Source: an uncultured Prevotella sp. (lineage in GTDB: Bacteria; Bacteroidota; Bacteroidia; Bacteroidales; Bacteroidaceae). Taken from it: a stretch of 12,615 nucleotides of DNA. The DNA lies in NCBI GenBank assembly GCA_900557255.1, contig USSA01000084.1, positions 1 through 12,615 of the forward strand. Direction: 5' to 3'. The notes under the pieces are model-generated. The model ran no database searches, was not told the origin of the DNA, and was given only the letters and a program-made list of their open reading frames with translations. The translations under genes and the position numbers were made by a program. The number at the start of each line of letters is the position of its first letter. Position 1 is the first letter of the stretch. Shown in pieces: positions 1-8,004 of this stretch.

Positions 1-1073
1 ATATGTGTATGGCTAAGTGTGCCATCAATGCACCGGTCTATACCATCGATGATACCACTCCAACCAGCTACAGCGCCTTTGTAGGAACAGACAAGAGCGG
101 CAAGGCTACTGCCAGCGAGGAGCAGGGAAAGACGGTTTCTGAAATGGGCAAAAATATAAACATCACTTTGGATGGTGAAACTCGCAATGCGTGGGAAACA
201 GCAGTCTATTGTGCTGATCAGATTGCCAGCTTGGGTTACCGCCTGCAGCCTAGCTATGCAGATAACTTCATCGTAGCCAACCAGAATTCCGTGGAGAACA
301 TCTGGACCCGCCCGAATGATTGCGTCAACTATAAGATAGAGGATTACAACATCGTGCGCACCCTGCATTACAACCATGGTGGTGCCATCGGTTACCAGGG
401 CTGGAATGGAGCCTGCTCTTCCAAGCAGCAGATGCTGGTATATGGCTATGGAACGGCTAATCCGGACCCTCGTCTGAAACTCAACTTCTATACCGATAAG
501 GATTATATGGAGGAGACTGGAAAGGCTGTAGAGGATGGTGCCACAGACAAGCCACTGGAGTATATGCCACTGGCTGTAAAGGTAGATTTCACTGCTGCCG
601 ATGACCCTCATGCCATGAAGTGTTCCGGTGCCAGAATGAAGAAGTATGAGTTTGACAAGTCCACTACCCAGCAGTATAGCTTCAACAACGACCTGGTGAT
701 CTGGCGTTATGCCGATGCCTTGCTCCTGAAGGCTGAGGCTGAGTATCGTATGGGTAACAAGGCTGAGGCTCTCACAATTGTCAATGAGGTTCGTGGCCGT
801 GTTGCTGCTACACCTCGTACAGAACTTACGCTCAATGACATTCTGAATGAACGTATGCTGGAACTGGCTTGGGAGGGAGTACGCCGCCAAGACCAGATCA
901 GATTCTGTACCTTTACAGAGCCTACTGCTGACCGCTTCAAGGGTGTGACCCACAATGCTTCTGCAGGTGATTACAATGATGATACGCAGGGCTATACCAT
1001 GGTTTATCCTATCCCTTATGCCGTGCTCAACTTGAACAAGAAACTCGGCCAGAATCCTGGTTATACCAAGTAG
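1..1073 (+). CDS. SusD-like glycan-binding outer-membrane lipoprotein, C-terminal part (5' truncated by window edge)
   Basis: This is the C-terminal 356 residues or so of a RagB/SusD-family protein, the surface lipoprotein that partners a SusC TonB-dependent transporter to bind glycans for import. The frame is open to the left edge, so the first Met is internal; full proteins are about 550 residues, so the lipobox and N-terminal TPR helices lie outside the window. The family C-terminus is clear: NDLVIWRYADALLLKAEAEY (229-248 of the visible part), a VNEVRGR stretch (260-266), ILNERMLELAWEGVRRQD (280-297), and the closing YPIPYAVLNLNKKLGQNPGY (335-354). SusC should lie immediately upstream. The GH97 and GH13 genes downstream on the same strand indicate starch, maltodextrin or a related alpha-glucan as substrate (inference from context). 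The family call is firm; the exact ligand is not visible. Confidence 0.95.
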   Translation, partial: MCMAKCAINAPVYTIDDTTPTSYSAFVGTDKSGKATASEEQGKTVSEMGKNINITLDGETRNAWETAVYCADQIASLGYRLQPSYADNFIVANQNSVENIWTRPNDCVNYKIEDYNIVRTLHYNHGGAIGYQGWNGACSSKQQMLVYGYGTANPDPRLKLNFYTDKDYMEETGKAVEDGATDKPLEYMPLAVKVDFTAADDPHAMKCSGARMKKYEFDKSTTQQYSFNNDLVIWRYADALLLKAEAEYRMGNKAEALTIVNEVRGRVAATPRTELTLNDILNERMLELAWEGVRRQDQIRFCTFTEPTADRFKGVTHNASAGDYNDDTQGYTMVYPIPYAVLNLNKKLGQNPGYTK

Positions 1074-1083
1074 AATGGTAATT

Positions 1084-1153
1084 TTACTGAAGTTTCGTAA
1101 GCGAGCTTTTGGGTCTTCAGCCCGTACTTGAACCACATTCGAAACTTCAGTAA
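1084..1153. repeat. Perfect 14-bp inverted repeat in the susD-GH97 gap
   Basis: The arm TTACTGAAGTTTCG (1084-1097) is repeated perfectly as its reverse complement CGAAACTTCAGTAA (1140-1153), with 42 nt between the arms. The interior carries a GGG/CCC mini-hairpin (1111-1113 with 1121-1123). It also has a second CTTCAG (1115-1120) that could compete with the 3' arm for the CTGAAG in the 5' arm. The element fills most of the 117-nt gap between the SusD stop and the GH97 start. No strong T-run follows, so it is not a textbook terminator. It may be an attenuator or mRNA-processing/stability element that sets enzyme level below SusCD level, or a short palindromic dispersed repeat. Confidence 0.75.
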
Positions 1154-1178
1154 TTTTATATTGAATATTACAAACTAA

Positions 1179-3293
<2,115 letters not shown>

Positions 3294-3350
3294 AAAGCAG
3301 GATTTTAAGTTGTTATGAGAGAAATTTTTCTTGAATTAATAATGATGCTC

Positions 3351-5087
3351 ATGAAAAGAATGAATAAAATGTTGTTGGTTGCTGCCTTGGCGGCAACCAC
3401 ACTTTCTGTTCAGGCAGAACAGAAGAAGGGACCGGCTTGGTTGAGTGATGCACTTTTCTATCAGATTTATCCATCTTCCTATATGGATACTGATGGCAAT
3501 GGTATTGGCGATTTGCCGGGTATCACTTCCAAGTTGGATTACATCAAGTCGCTGGGTGTGAACGCCCTTTGGCTCAATCCGATCTTTGAGTCGGGATGGT
3601 TTGATGGTGGCTATGATGTCATCGATTTCTACAAGGTGGATCCTCGATTCGGTACCAATACCGATTTGGTTACATTGGTCAATGAGGCCCATAAGCGTGG
3701 CATGAAGGTTTGTCTCGACCTGGTGGCAGGACATTCCAGCACCAAGTGTGCCTGGTTTAAGGAGTCTTCCGAGAAAGATCCTAACCAGCGTTACAGCGAC
3801 TATTATATTTGGATGAACGATATTCCTGAGAGCGAGAAGAAAGAAATAGAAGCCCGTCATCAGGAGGCAAGTCCGGAGTCTAGTACCCGAGGCAGATATG
3901 TGGAGGCGAATGCTCCTCGTGCCAAGTATTATGAGAAGAATTTCTTCGAGTGCCAGCCAGCCTTGAACTATGGCTTTGCTCATCCAGACCCAAATCATCC
4001 TTGGGAGCAGAGCGTAGATGCGCCTGGACCACAGGCTGTTCGCAGGGAGATACGTAATATCATGGCTTTCTGGTTTGATAAGGGTGTGGATGGATTCCGT
4101 GTTGATATGGCATCATCGCTCATCAAAAACGACCCTGACAAGAAGGAGGTTTCCAAACTCTGGAATGAGATGCGTGCATGGAAGGACAAGTACTATCCTG
4201 AGACCGTCCTGATTTCAGAGTGGGCTAATCCGCAGCAAGCCATTCCTGCCGGCTTCAACATCGATTTCTACATCCATTTCGGTCTTAAGGGCTATGCCTC
4301 TCTGTTCTTCGACCGCAAGACTCCATGGGGCAAGTGGGAGCAGAGCTATCAGAACTGCTATTTCGACAAGCAGGGCAAGGGTTCGCTTAAGGAATTTAGC
4401 GAGAACTATACCAAGGCATATAATGCCACCAAGAATCTCGGCTACATTGCTGTTCCATCTGCTAACCACGATTACCAGCGCCCTAATATCGGTACCCGTA
4501 ACACGCCAGACCAGCTGAAGGTGGCTATGACCTTCTTCCTCACCATGCCAGGTGTTCCGTTTATCTATTATGGTGATGAGATTGGTATGAAGTATCAGAT
4601 GAATCTCCCTAACAAGGAGGGTAGCAATGAGCGCTCTGGTACCCGCACTCCGATGCAGTGGACCAAGGGCAAGAATGCCGGCTTCTCAACGAGTGCGCCT
4701 GATAAACTCTACTTCCCTGTAGATACGGAAAACGGAAAGTTGACCGTTGAGGCTCAGCAGGGAGATCAGAATTCTCTGTTGTCATATACCCGTAAGCTGA
4801 CCGCTTTGCGTCATTCAGCCAAGGCTCTTGACAATGAGGGCGATTGGAAGCTCCTGAACCAGAAGAGTCAGGAATATCCGATGGTATATGAGCGCACTTT
4901 GGGTGATGAAAAGTATGTTGTTGTCGTGAATCCTGGTGCCAAGGCAGCCTCTCTCAACATCAGCTCTGTAGGTGGCAAGGCAGTTTCTGTTCTTTCTACA
5001 GGCAAGGTTGTATATAAATCAGGCAAGAAGACCGATGCCATCAAGGCTTCAGGCATTAGTGCCGCCGTATTCAAGGTGGCTAAGTAA
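3351..5087 (+). CDS. GH13 alpha-amylase-family glycosidase, exported
   Basis: This is an alpha-amylase-superfamily (GH13) TIM-barrel enzyme expected to hydrolyse alpha-glucosidic bonds of malto-oligosaccharides. Numbered from the chosen start, the conserved regions are: DALFYQIYPSSYMDTDGNGIGD near the N-terminus (33-54), region I LDLVAGH (122-128), region II GFRVD with nucleophile D252, region III ISEW with acid/base E290, and region IV NHD with D374. A beta-sandwich domain C follows (about 475-578). I chose the ATG at 3351 because it gives a compact signal peptide (MKRMNKMLLVAALAATTLSVQA, then EQ). In-frame ATGs at 3315, 3342 and 3345 would add a 2-12 residue leader and cannot be excluded. 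Region I has Gly where most GH13 proteins have Asn (usually NH, here GH). The gene lies 57 nt after the GH97 stop, as in a sus operon, and ends before a clear terminator. Subfamily and exact specificity are not resolved. Confidence 0.93.
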   Translation: MKRMNKMLLVAALAATTLSVQAEQKKGPAWLSDALFYQIYPSSYMDTDGNGIGDLPGITSKLDYIKSLGVNALWLNPIFESGWFDGGYDVIDFYKVDPRFGTNTDLVTLVNEAHKRGMKVCLDLVAGHSSTKCAWFKESSEKDPNQRYSDYYIWMNDIPESEKKEIEARHQEASPESSTRGRYVEANAPRAKYYEKNFFECQPALNYGFAHPDPNHPWEQSVDAPGPQAVRREIRNIMAFWFDKGVDGFRVDMASSLIKNDPDKKEVSKLWNEMRAWKDKYYPETVLISEWANPQQAIPAGFNIDFYIHFGLKGYASLFFDRKTPWGKWEQSYQNCYFDKQGKGSLKEFSENYTKAYNATKNLGYIAVPSANHDYQRPNIGTRNTPDQLKVAMTFFLTMPGVPFIYYGDEIGMKYQMNLPNKEGSNERSGTRTPMQWTKGKNAGFSTSAPDKLYFPVDTENGKLTVEAQQGDQNSLLSYTRKLTALRHSAKALDNEGDWKLLNQKSQEYPMVYERTLGDEKYVVVVNPGAKAASLNISSVGGKAVSVLSTGKVVYKSGKKTDAIKASGISAAVFKVAK

Positions 5088-5126
5088 CCTGTGAACATGA
5101 TTATTGCTAGCTTTATTAAATATCAG

Positions 5127-5161
5127 AATCCGCATGGCTCTCTGGGCTGTGCGGATTTTTT
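5127..5161 (+). terminator. Rho-independent terminator of the sus-like operon
   Basis: The 8-bp perfect stem AATCCGCA (5127-5134) / TGCGGATT (5150-5157) has a 15-nt loop and runs into a T-tract (5156-5161). It lies 40 nt after the GH13 stop and isolates the polysaccharide operon from the hipBA module. Confidence 0.88.
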
Positions 5162-5190
5162 ATACCGATTTTTCTTTTTAATAACTAAAG

Positions 5191-5202
5191 ATATTTAAAT
5201 AT
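5191..5202. promoter_or_regulatory. 12-bp AT palindrome, candidate HipB operator
   Basis: ATATTTAAATAT is a perfect 12-bp palindrome just upstream of the hipB promoter -33 box. The ATATTT half recurs at 5197-5204 (overlapping) and at 5211-5216, which overlaps the -33 element. HipB-type antitoxins normally repress their own operon through palindromes near the promoter, so this is a plausible operator. An AT-rich palindrome can also arise by chance. Confidence 0.35.
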
Positions 5203-5213
5203 TTAACTCGATA

Positions 5214-5245
5214 TTTGGTGATTAATAAAGAAATAACTATATTTG
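5214..5245 (+). promoter_or_regulatory. hipBA promoter (TTTG -N20- TATATTTG)
   Basis: A -33 TTTG (5214-5217) and a -7 TATATTTG (5238-5245) fit the Bacteroidota sigma-ABfr consensus TTTG / TAnnTTTG exactly, with 20-bp spacing. Transcription would start around 5249-5251, on the antitoxin ATG at 5250, which leaves almost no 5' untranslated region. Confidence 0.75.
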
Positions 5246-5249
5246 CAGC

Positions 5250-5567
5250 ATGATTACGGAATATGGTATAGAGGCAAAGTCTAATTCTGAGATTATATCA
5301 GAATTGGGAGGACGATTCAAGCAATATCGTCTGTTCAGCAATCTCACTCAGAAAGAGGTGGCTGTAAAGGCTGGTGTGAGCATTTTCACCATTAGCCAGT
5401 TTGAAAAAGGCGAAGCTAAGAACATAGGCTTTGGCACTATTCTTTCTCTGTTGAGGAGCATTGGATTCCTGCAGGAAGCAGAGAAACTCTTGCCGCCGCT
5501 GCCAATTCTGCCTAGCCAAGTGAAGAAAATGAATGAAAAGAAGGAAAGGGTAAGACATGAAAGATAA
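5250..5567 (+). CDS. HipB-like XRE-family antitoxin / repressor
   Basis: This 105-aa protein carries a Cro/C1-type helix-turn-helix (about residues 20-75). The recognisable core is RFKQYRLFSNLTQKEVAVKAG, then VSIFTISQFEKGE, with a SLLRSIGFL helix closing the domain. A basic tail follows (KKMNEKKERVRHER). Its position directly before a hipA-type kinase gene, with an 11-nt overlap (4 codons of shared DNA, different frames), identifies it as the HipB partner: it would bind and neutralise the kinase and repress the operon (family knowledge). No other in-frame ATG lies upstream of the HTH. The start at 5250 almost coincides with the predicted transcription start, so either the mRNA is leaderless or a non-ATG codon is used. 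The product is a little longer than E. coli HipB (88 aa). Confidence 0.88.
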   Translation: MITEYGIEAKSNSEIISELGGRFKQYRLFSNLTQKEVAVKAGVSIFTISQFEKGEAKNIGFGTILSLLRSIGFLQEAEKLLPPLPILPSQVKKMNEKKERVRHER

Positions 5568-6816
5568 TGTTGTGCAGGTGAATTTGTGGGATAAGAATGT
5601 GGGCTTGTTGTCTTGGAATGACAAGCGGGGCTGCTCTGTTTTCCAATTCGACAAGGATTTTATGCAATATGGATGGAATATTGCACCATTGGTAGCGCCG
5701 TTGGATTCTGTTTATGTTCAAAGAACTTTCCCTATGTCTGGAAACAGAGAAAAATTTTATGCAGGTTTGCCTGAGTTCATAGCAGATTCTCTGCCTGACC
5801 ATTGGGGAAATGTGGTCTTCCAGAAATGGATGGAAGCCAATCATCTGCAATCCAAAATGGTAAATGCAGTGGATAGACTGTCTTTTATCGGTAAGAGAGC
5901 AATGGGAGCCTTGGAGTTTCAACCTGCTCATATCCAGGAGGATGCATCTGTAAATATCGAATTGGCTTCACTTTATGAACTTGCTAATAAATTATTCCTG
6001 GATAGGCAGGATGTGAACATTGATATGAGCAACAGTCTTATTCTGGAAGATTTGTATAAGGTGGGAACTTCCGCTGGTGGTCAGCGTCCTAAGGCGATTA
6101 TCGGCATGGATGAAACTACAGGTATTATTCGTTCAGGTCAAGCCGATTTGCCAACCAACTTTAAGCACTATATATTGAAGTTTGATACAAGCAGAAAAAA
6201 TGAACTTCCTTTTACCAGGGTAGAGATGGCTTATTATCTGATGGCCAAGGATGCCGGTATCAATATGATGCCTTCTCGTTTGGTAGAGATTGAAGGAACC
6301 CAGAATTTTCTGACCCAACGCTTTGATAGAGTGGAGGGTAGAAAAATATATACTCAGACTTTAGCTGCCATGAGTTCCTTGGCTGATACTTACGAAGATT
6401 TGTTTGTGGTGGGTAGAAAACTGAATTTGTCTGCTGAAGAGCAGAGTCAGCAATATAGGAGAATGGTGTTTAATGTTCTTGCAGAGAATGTAGATGACCA
6501 TACCAAGAACTTCTCATTTGTGATGTACCCCAATGGAGAATGGCATATATCGCCAGCTTACGACATCGTGTTTTCCGCCGATCCTGATTCGCATTTCTAT
6601 CGTAACCATGAACTTACGGTTCTTGGCAAGCGAAAGAATATAACGAAGCAGGATTTGATGCTTTTCGCACAAAGACAGGATATCAGAAATGCTTCTAGTA
6701 TCATAGAAGAAGTGGAAGACGTGGTGATGAACTTCAAGTCTTATGCCGAAAAAGTGGAAATCGATGAGCACTGGATACGCAAAATAGAACGGGTTTTGGA
6801 AGAAAACCGTAATTAA
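5557..6816 (+). CDS. HipA-family serine/threonine kinase toxin
   Basis: At 419 aa it is close to full length for HipA (about 440), with an N-terminal HipA N1-like region (about 5-105) and a C-terminal kinase domain. Visible kinase features are the Ser-containing glycine-rich loop VGTSAGGQRPK (169-179), whose S172 occupies the place of the autophosphorylated loop Ser; the RFDR motif (255-258); the catalytic-loop motif DDHTKN (313-318); and the metal-binding YDI motif (D336). All expected catalytic residues are present, so the kinase appears active rather than degenerate. E. coli HipA phosphorylates glutamyl-tRNA synthetase, while relatives phosphorylate other tRNA synthetases; the target here cannot be read from sequence. 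The ATG at 5557 overlaps the hipB 3' end, consistent with coupled translation. The stop codon lies within a partial copy of the dispersed repeat described below, and no hairpin terminator follows. Confidence 0.92.
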   Translation: MKDNVVQVNLWDKNVGLLSWNDKRGCSVFQFDKDFMQYGWNIAPLVAPLDSVYVQRTFPMSGNREKFYAGLPEFIADSLPDHWGNVVFQKWMEANHLQSKMVNAVDRLSFIGKRAMGALEFQPAHIQEDASVNIELASLYELANKLFLDRQDVNIDMSNSLILEDLYKVGTSAGGQRPKAIIGMDETTGIIRSGQADLPTNFKHYILKFDTSRKNELPFTRVEMAYYLMAKDAGINMMPSRLVEIEGTQNFLTQRFDRVEGRKIYTQTLAAMSSLADTYEDLFVVGRKLNLSAEEQSQQYRRMVFNVLAENVDDHTKNFSFVMYPNGEWHISPAYDIVFSADPDSHFYRNHELTVLGKRKNITKQDLMLFAQRQDIRNASSIIEEVEDVVMNFKSYAEKVEIDEHWIRKIERVLEENRN

Positions 6817-6835
6817 GCGATTTCATCAGGCAATA
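6807..6835. repeat. Partial copy of the dispersed AT-rich repeat (hipA 3' end)
   Basis: CCGTAATTAAG (6807-6817) followed directly by CGATTTCAT (6818-6826) matches two consecutive blocks of the copy at 12529-12581, which reads CCGTAATTAAG, then TAAA, then CGATTTCAT. A CAAT follows in both. The copy here lacks the TAAA and the 5' half of the repeat. The hipA stop codon is inside it. Confidence 0.4.
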
Positions 6836-6847
6836 TTTTTAGCCCCC

Positions 6848-7765
6848 TTACTCCTTTATCTCTTTCATGTTTGCAGGATTATAGGGAGTCAACTGCTGCA
6901 TCTCCTGCTCTGTTGCTTCAGGCAAGGAAGGTATCTTGTTTCTGATGCAGAAATCGGTAATGGCGGCAGCTGATTCTTTGGGAGTAGAAGAATCCGGTTT
7001 GATGGATTGCTTCTTTTCTACATACTCCTTTTCCGTGATATATAGTTCGGTAATCACATGGATGAGTTGCTGCTGCTTGTCTTTCTTGTGAGAGAAAAGA
7101 TAGCTGTTGTCAGATTTCTGGAAGAGCAGGTCCTTGAAGGAATAGTAATCTTCAGGACTTATCTGATAGATTTCCACCACATGGTCGTAGATATCTGTCT
7201 GGGTATAACCGAAAAGCTGGTGCGTCAGATTCTTGTAGGTAGGAAGCTGGTTGATTTCTATCTGACAGATGTTCCGGGTGCTGTCCGTTTGAATACTGCC
7301 TATTGTCTGCTGATTAAGCTGAATGAGTTGAGTACCCAGAGAATCTTTCAGCTGATATTTCTTTCGATATTGCTCAATAAGTGTCTTCTCTTCCGGCCAA
7401 GGTCGGAAGGTTCCTTCGTCGCTGACCATGAATGCTCGCTTTTTGTCTTCGGAAACGAGTCGGCTGTTGTGAAGATTTCTTTTGGAATAGGCATTGAGAT
7501 TCGTCTTTCCATTCTTCAGGTTGATGTAATACTCCACGATGCCGTCGTTGAAGTATTTCATTACAGAGTCGTTGGTCTGGTAACTGCGATAATATCCCTT
7601 AAGTCTGATGAAGTGAGGACGATTCCCTGTTACGTTCACATCCTCCAGTTTCTGTATTTTTGTGATATGTCCAGGCATCTTCTCTTCCTTGTTCTGTGCC
7701 ATGAGACTGGTAGGAAGGAAGAGGAAAAGCACAAACAGATATTTCATATAATGATGATGTTTCAT
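6848..7765 (-). CDS. Exported protein of unknown function
   Basis: I do not recognise this 305-aa protein. It begins with MKHHHYMKYLFVLFLFLPTSLMAQ, a clear signal peptide cleaved near residue 23. The ATG at 7747 (Met7) would give an equally good one, and 7765 is kept as the outermost start after the promoter. The mature part opens with KLEDVNVTGNRP (39-50), reminiscent of the EVxVTG boundary segment of Bacteroidota surface proteins. It continues RLKGYYRSYQ and YFNDGIVEYYINLKNGK, which looks like beta-rich, membrane-proximal sequence. There is no second membrane segment, lipobox cysteine or enzyme motif that I can identify. The gene converges on hipA with 31 nt between stop codons and has its own near-consensus promoter, so it is a single-gene unit. 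It is probably periplasmic or outer-membrane associated (inference from the signal peptide). Confidence 0.88.
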   Translation of the reverse strand: MKHHHYMKYLFVLFLFLPTSLMAQNKEEKMPGHITKIQKLEDVNVTGNRPHFIRLKGYYRSYQTNDSVMKYFNDGIVEYYINLKNGKTNLNAYSKRNLHNSRLVSEDKKRAFMVSDEGTFRPWPEEKTLIEQYRKKYQLKDSLGTQLIQLNQQTIGSIQTDSTRNICQIEINQLPTYKNLTHQLFGYTQTDIYDHVVEIYQISPEDYYSFKDLLFQKSDNSYLFSHKKDKQQQLIHVITELYITEKEYVEKKQSIKPDSSTPKESAAAITDFCIRNKIPSLPEATEQEMQQLTPYNPANMKEIKE

Positions 7766-7801
7766 ATTGATGATGCTTTAAAAAGAATACTTAATGATGT
7801 G

Positions 7802-7833
7802 CAAAAGTAAGAATAATCAGTTAGATGCGCAAA
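7802..7833 (-). promoter_or_regulatory. Promoter of the exported-protein gene (TTTG -N20- TACTTTTG)
   Basis: On the - strand, TTTG (7830-7833) and TACTTTTG (7802-7809) are separated by 20 bp, an exact fit to the Bacteroidota -33/-7 consensus. The predicted start near 7796 leaves a leader of about 30 nt before the ATG at 7765. Confidence 0.7.
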
Positions 7834-7835
7834 GA

Positions 7836-7890
7836 AAATCTGTTATTATTAGGTTAAAACTGTAAATAAGTAAACGGTTTCATATAATTT
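7836..7890. repeat. Dispersed AT-rich repeat, copy A
   Basis: This block begins AAATCTGTTATTATT, continues with GTTAAA and TAAGTAAACG, and ends TTTCATA-AATT. It aligns along its whole length (about 53 bp, one 1-nt gap, seven or eight mismatches) with 12529-12582. Internally it resembles two imperfect units of about 20 bp, each starting AAAtCTGT. It lies in the 239-bp gap between the divergent exported-protein and AAA ATPase genes, upstream of both promoters. There is no coding potential. It could be a regulator-binding element or a short dispersed genomic repeat. Confidence 0.65.
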
Positions 7891-7939
7891 GCCTGTGCTT
7901 ATCCATCAAAAATACTACGCAGAAGAAAAAAATCTCAAT

Positions 7940-7977
7940 CTGTGAAACCAACTTTCATAGGTACCTCTTAATTTTGC
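7940..7977 (+). promoter_or_regulatory. Promoter-like block of the AAA ATPase gene (shared with 10833-10870)
   Basis: The -7 element TAATTTTG (7969-7976) fits TAnnTTTG, but no TTTG lies at the -33 position. Instead, a CTGTG-CCAA-TTTCATA block (7940-7959) precedes it. The same block with the same 9-bp spacing to TAATTTTGC occurs upstream of the glycosylase-like gene. The predicted start near 7982 leaves a leader of about 22 nt before the ATG at 8005. Lack of a -33 box suggests an activator-dependent promoter (inference). Confidence 0.55.
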
Positions 7978-8004
7978 ATCCAAAAAAGAATGTATTAATG
8001 TTGT

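Noticed and set aside
3315..3350. Alternative GH13 start at 3315
   Set aside because: It adds an acidic, Met-rich 12-residue extension before a complete signal peptide; 3351 gives a typical n-region, though the earlier start cannot be fully excluded.
3336..3998. 220-aa open frame on the - strand opposite the GH13 gene
   Set aside because: Antisense to the conserved N-terminal catalytic region of the GH13 enzyme, with low-complexity Ile/Leu-rich translation; a shadow.
5250..6816. hipBA read as a mobile element or integrated plasmid remnant
   Set aside because: No transposase, integrase, attachment repeats or IS ends flank it; only a partial short repeat at the hipA end.
6817..6847. Terminator between convergent hipA and the exported-protein gene
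   Set aside because: No self-complementary stem could be found in the 31-nt gap, only a T-run; termination here is not supported from sequence.
7058..7810. 250-aa + strand open frame opposite the exported protein
   Set aside because: The - strand frame has a signal peptide and an exact promoter; the + strand translation is hydrophobic without pattern and has no promoter.
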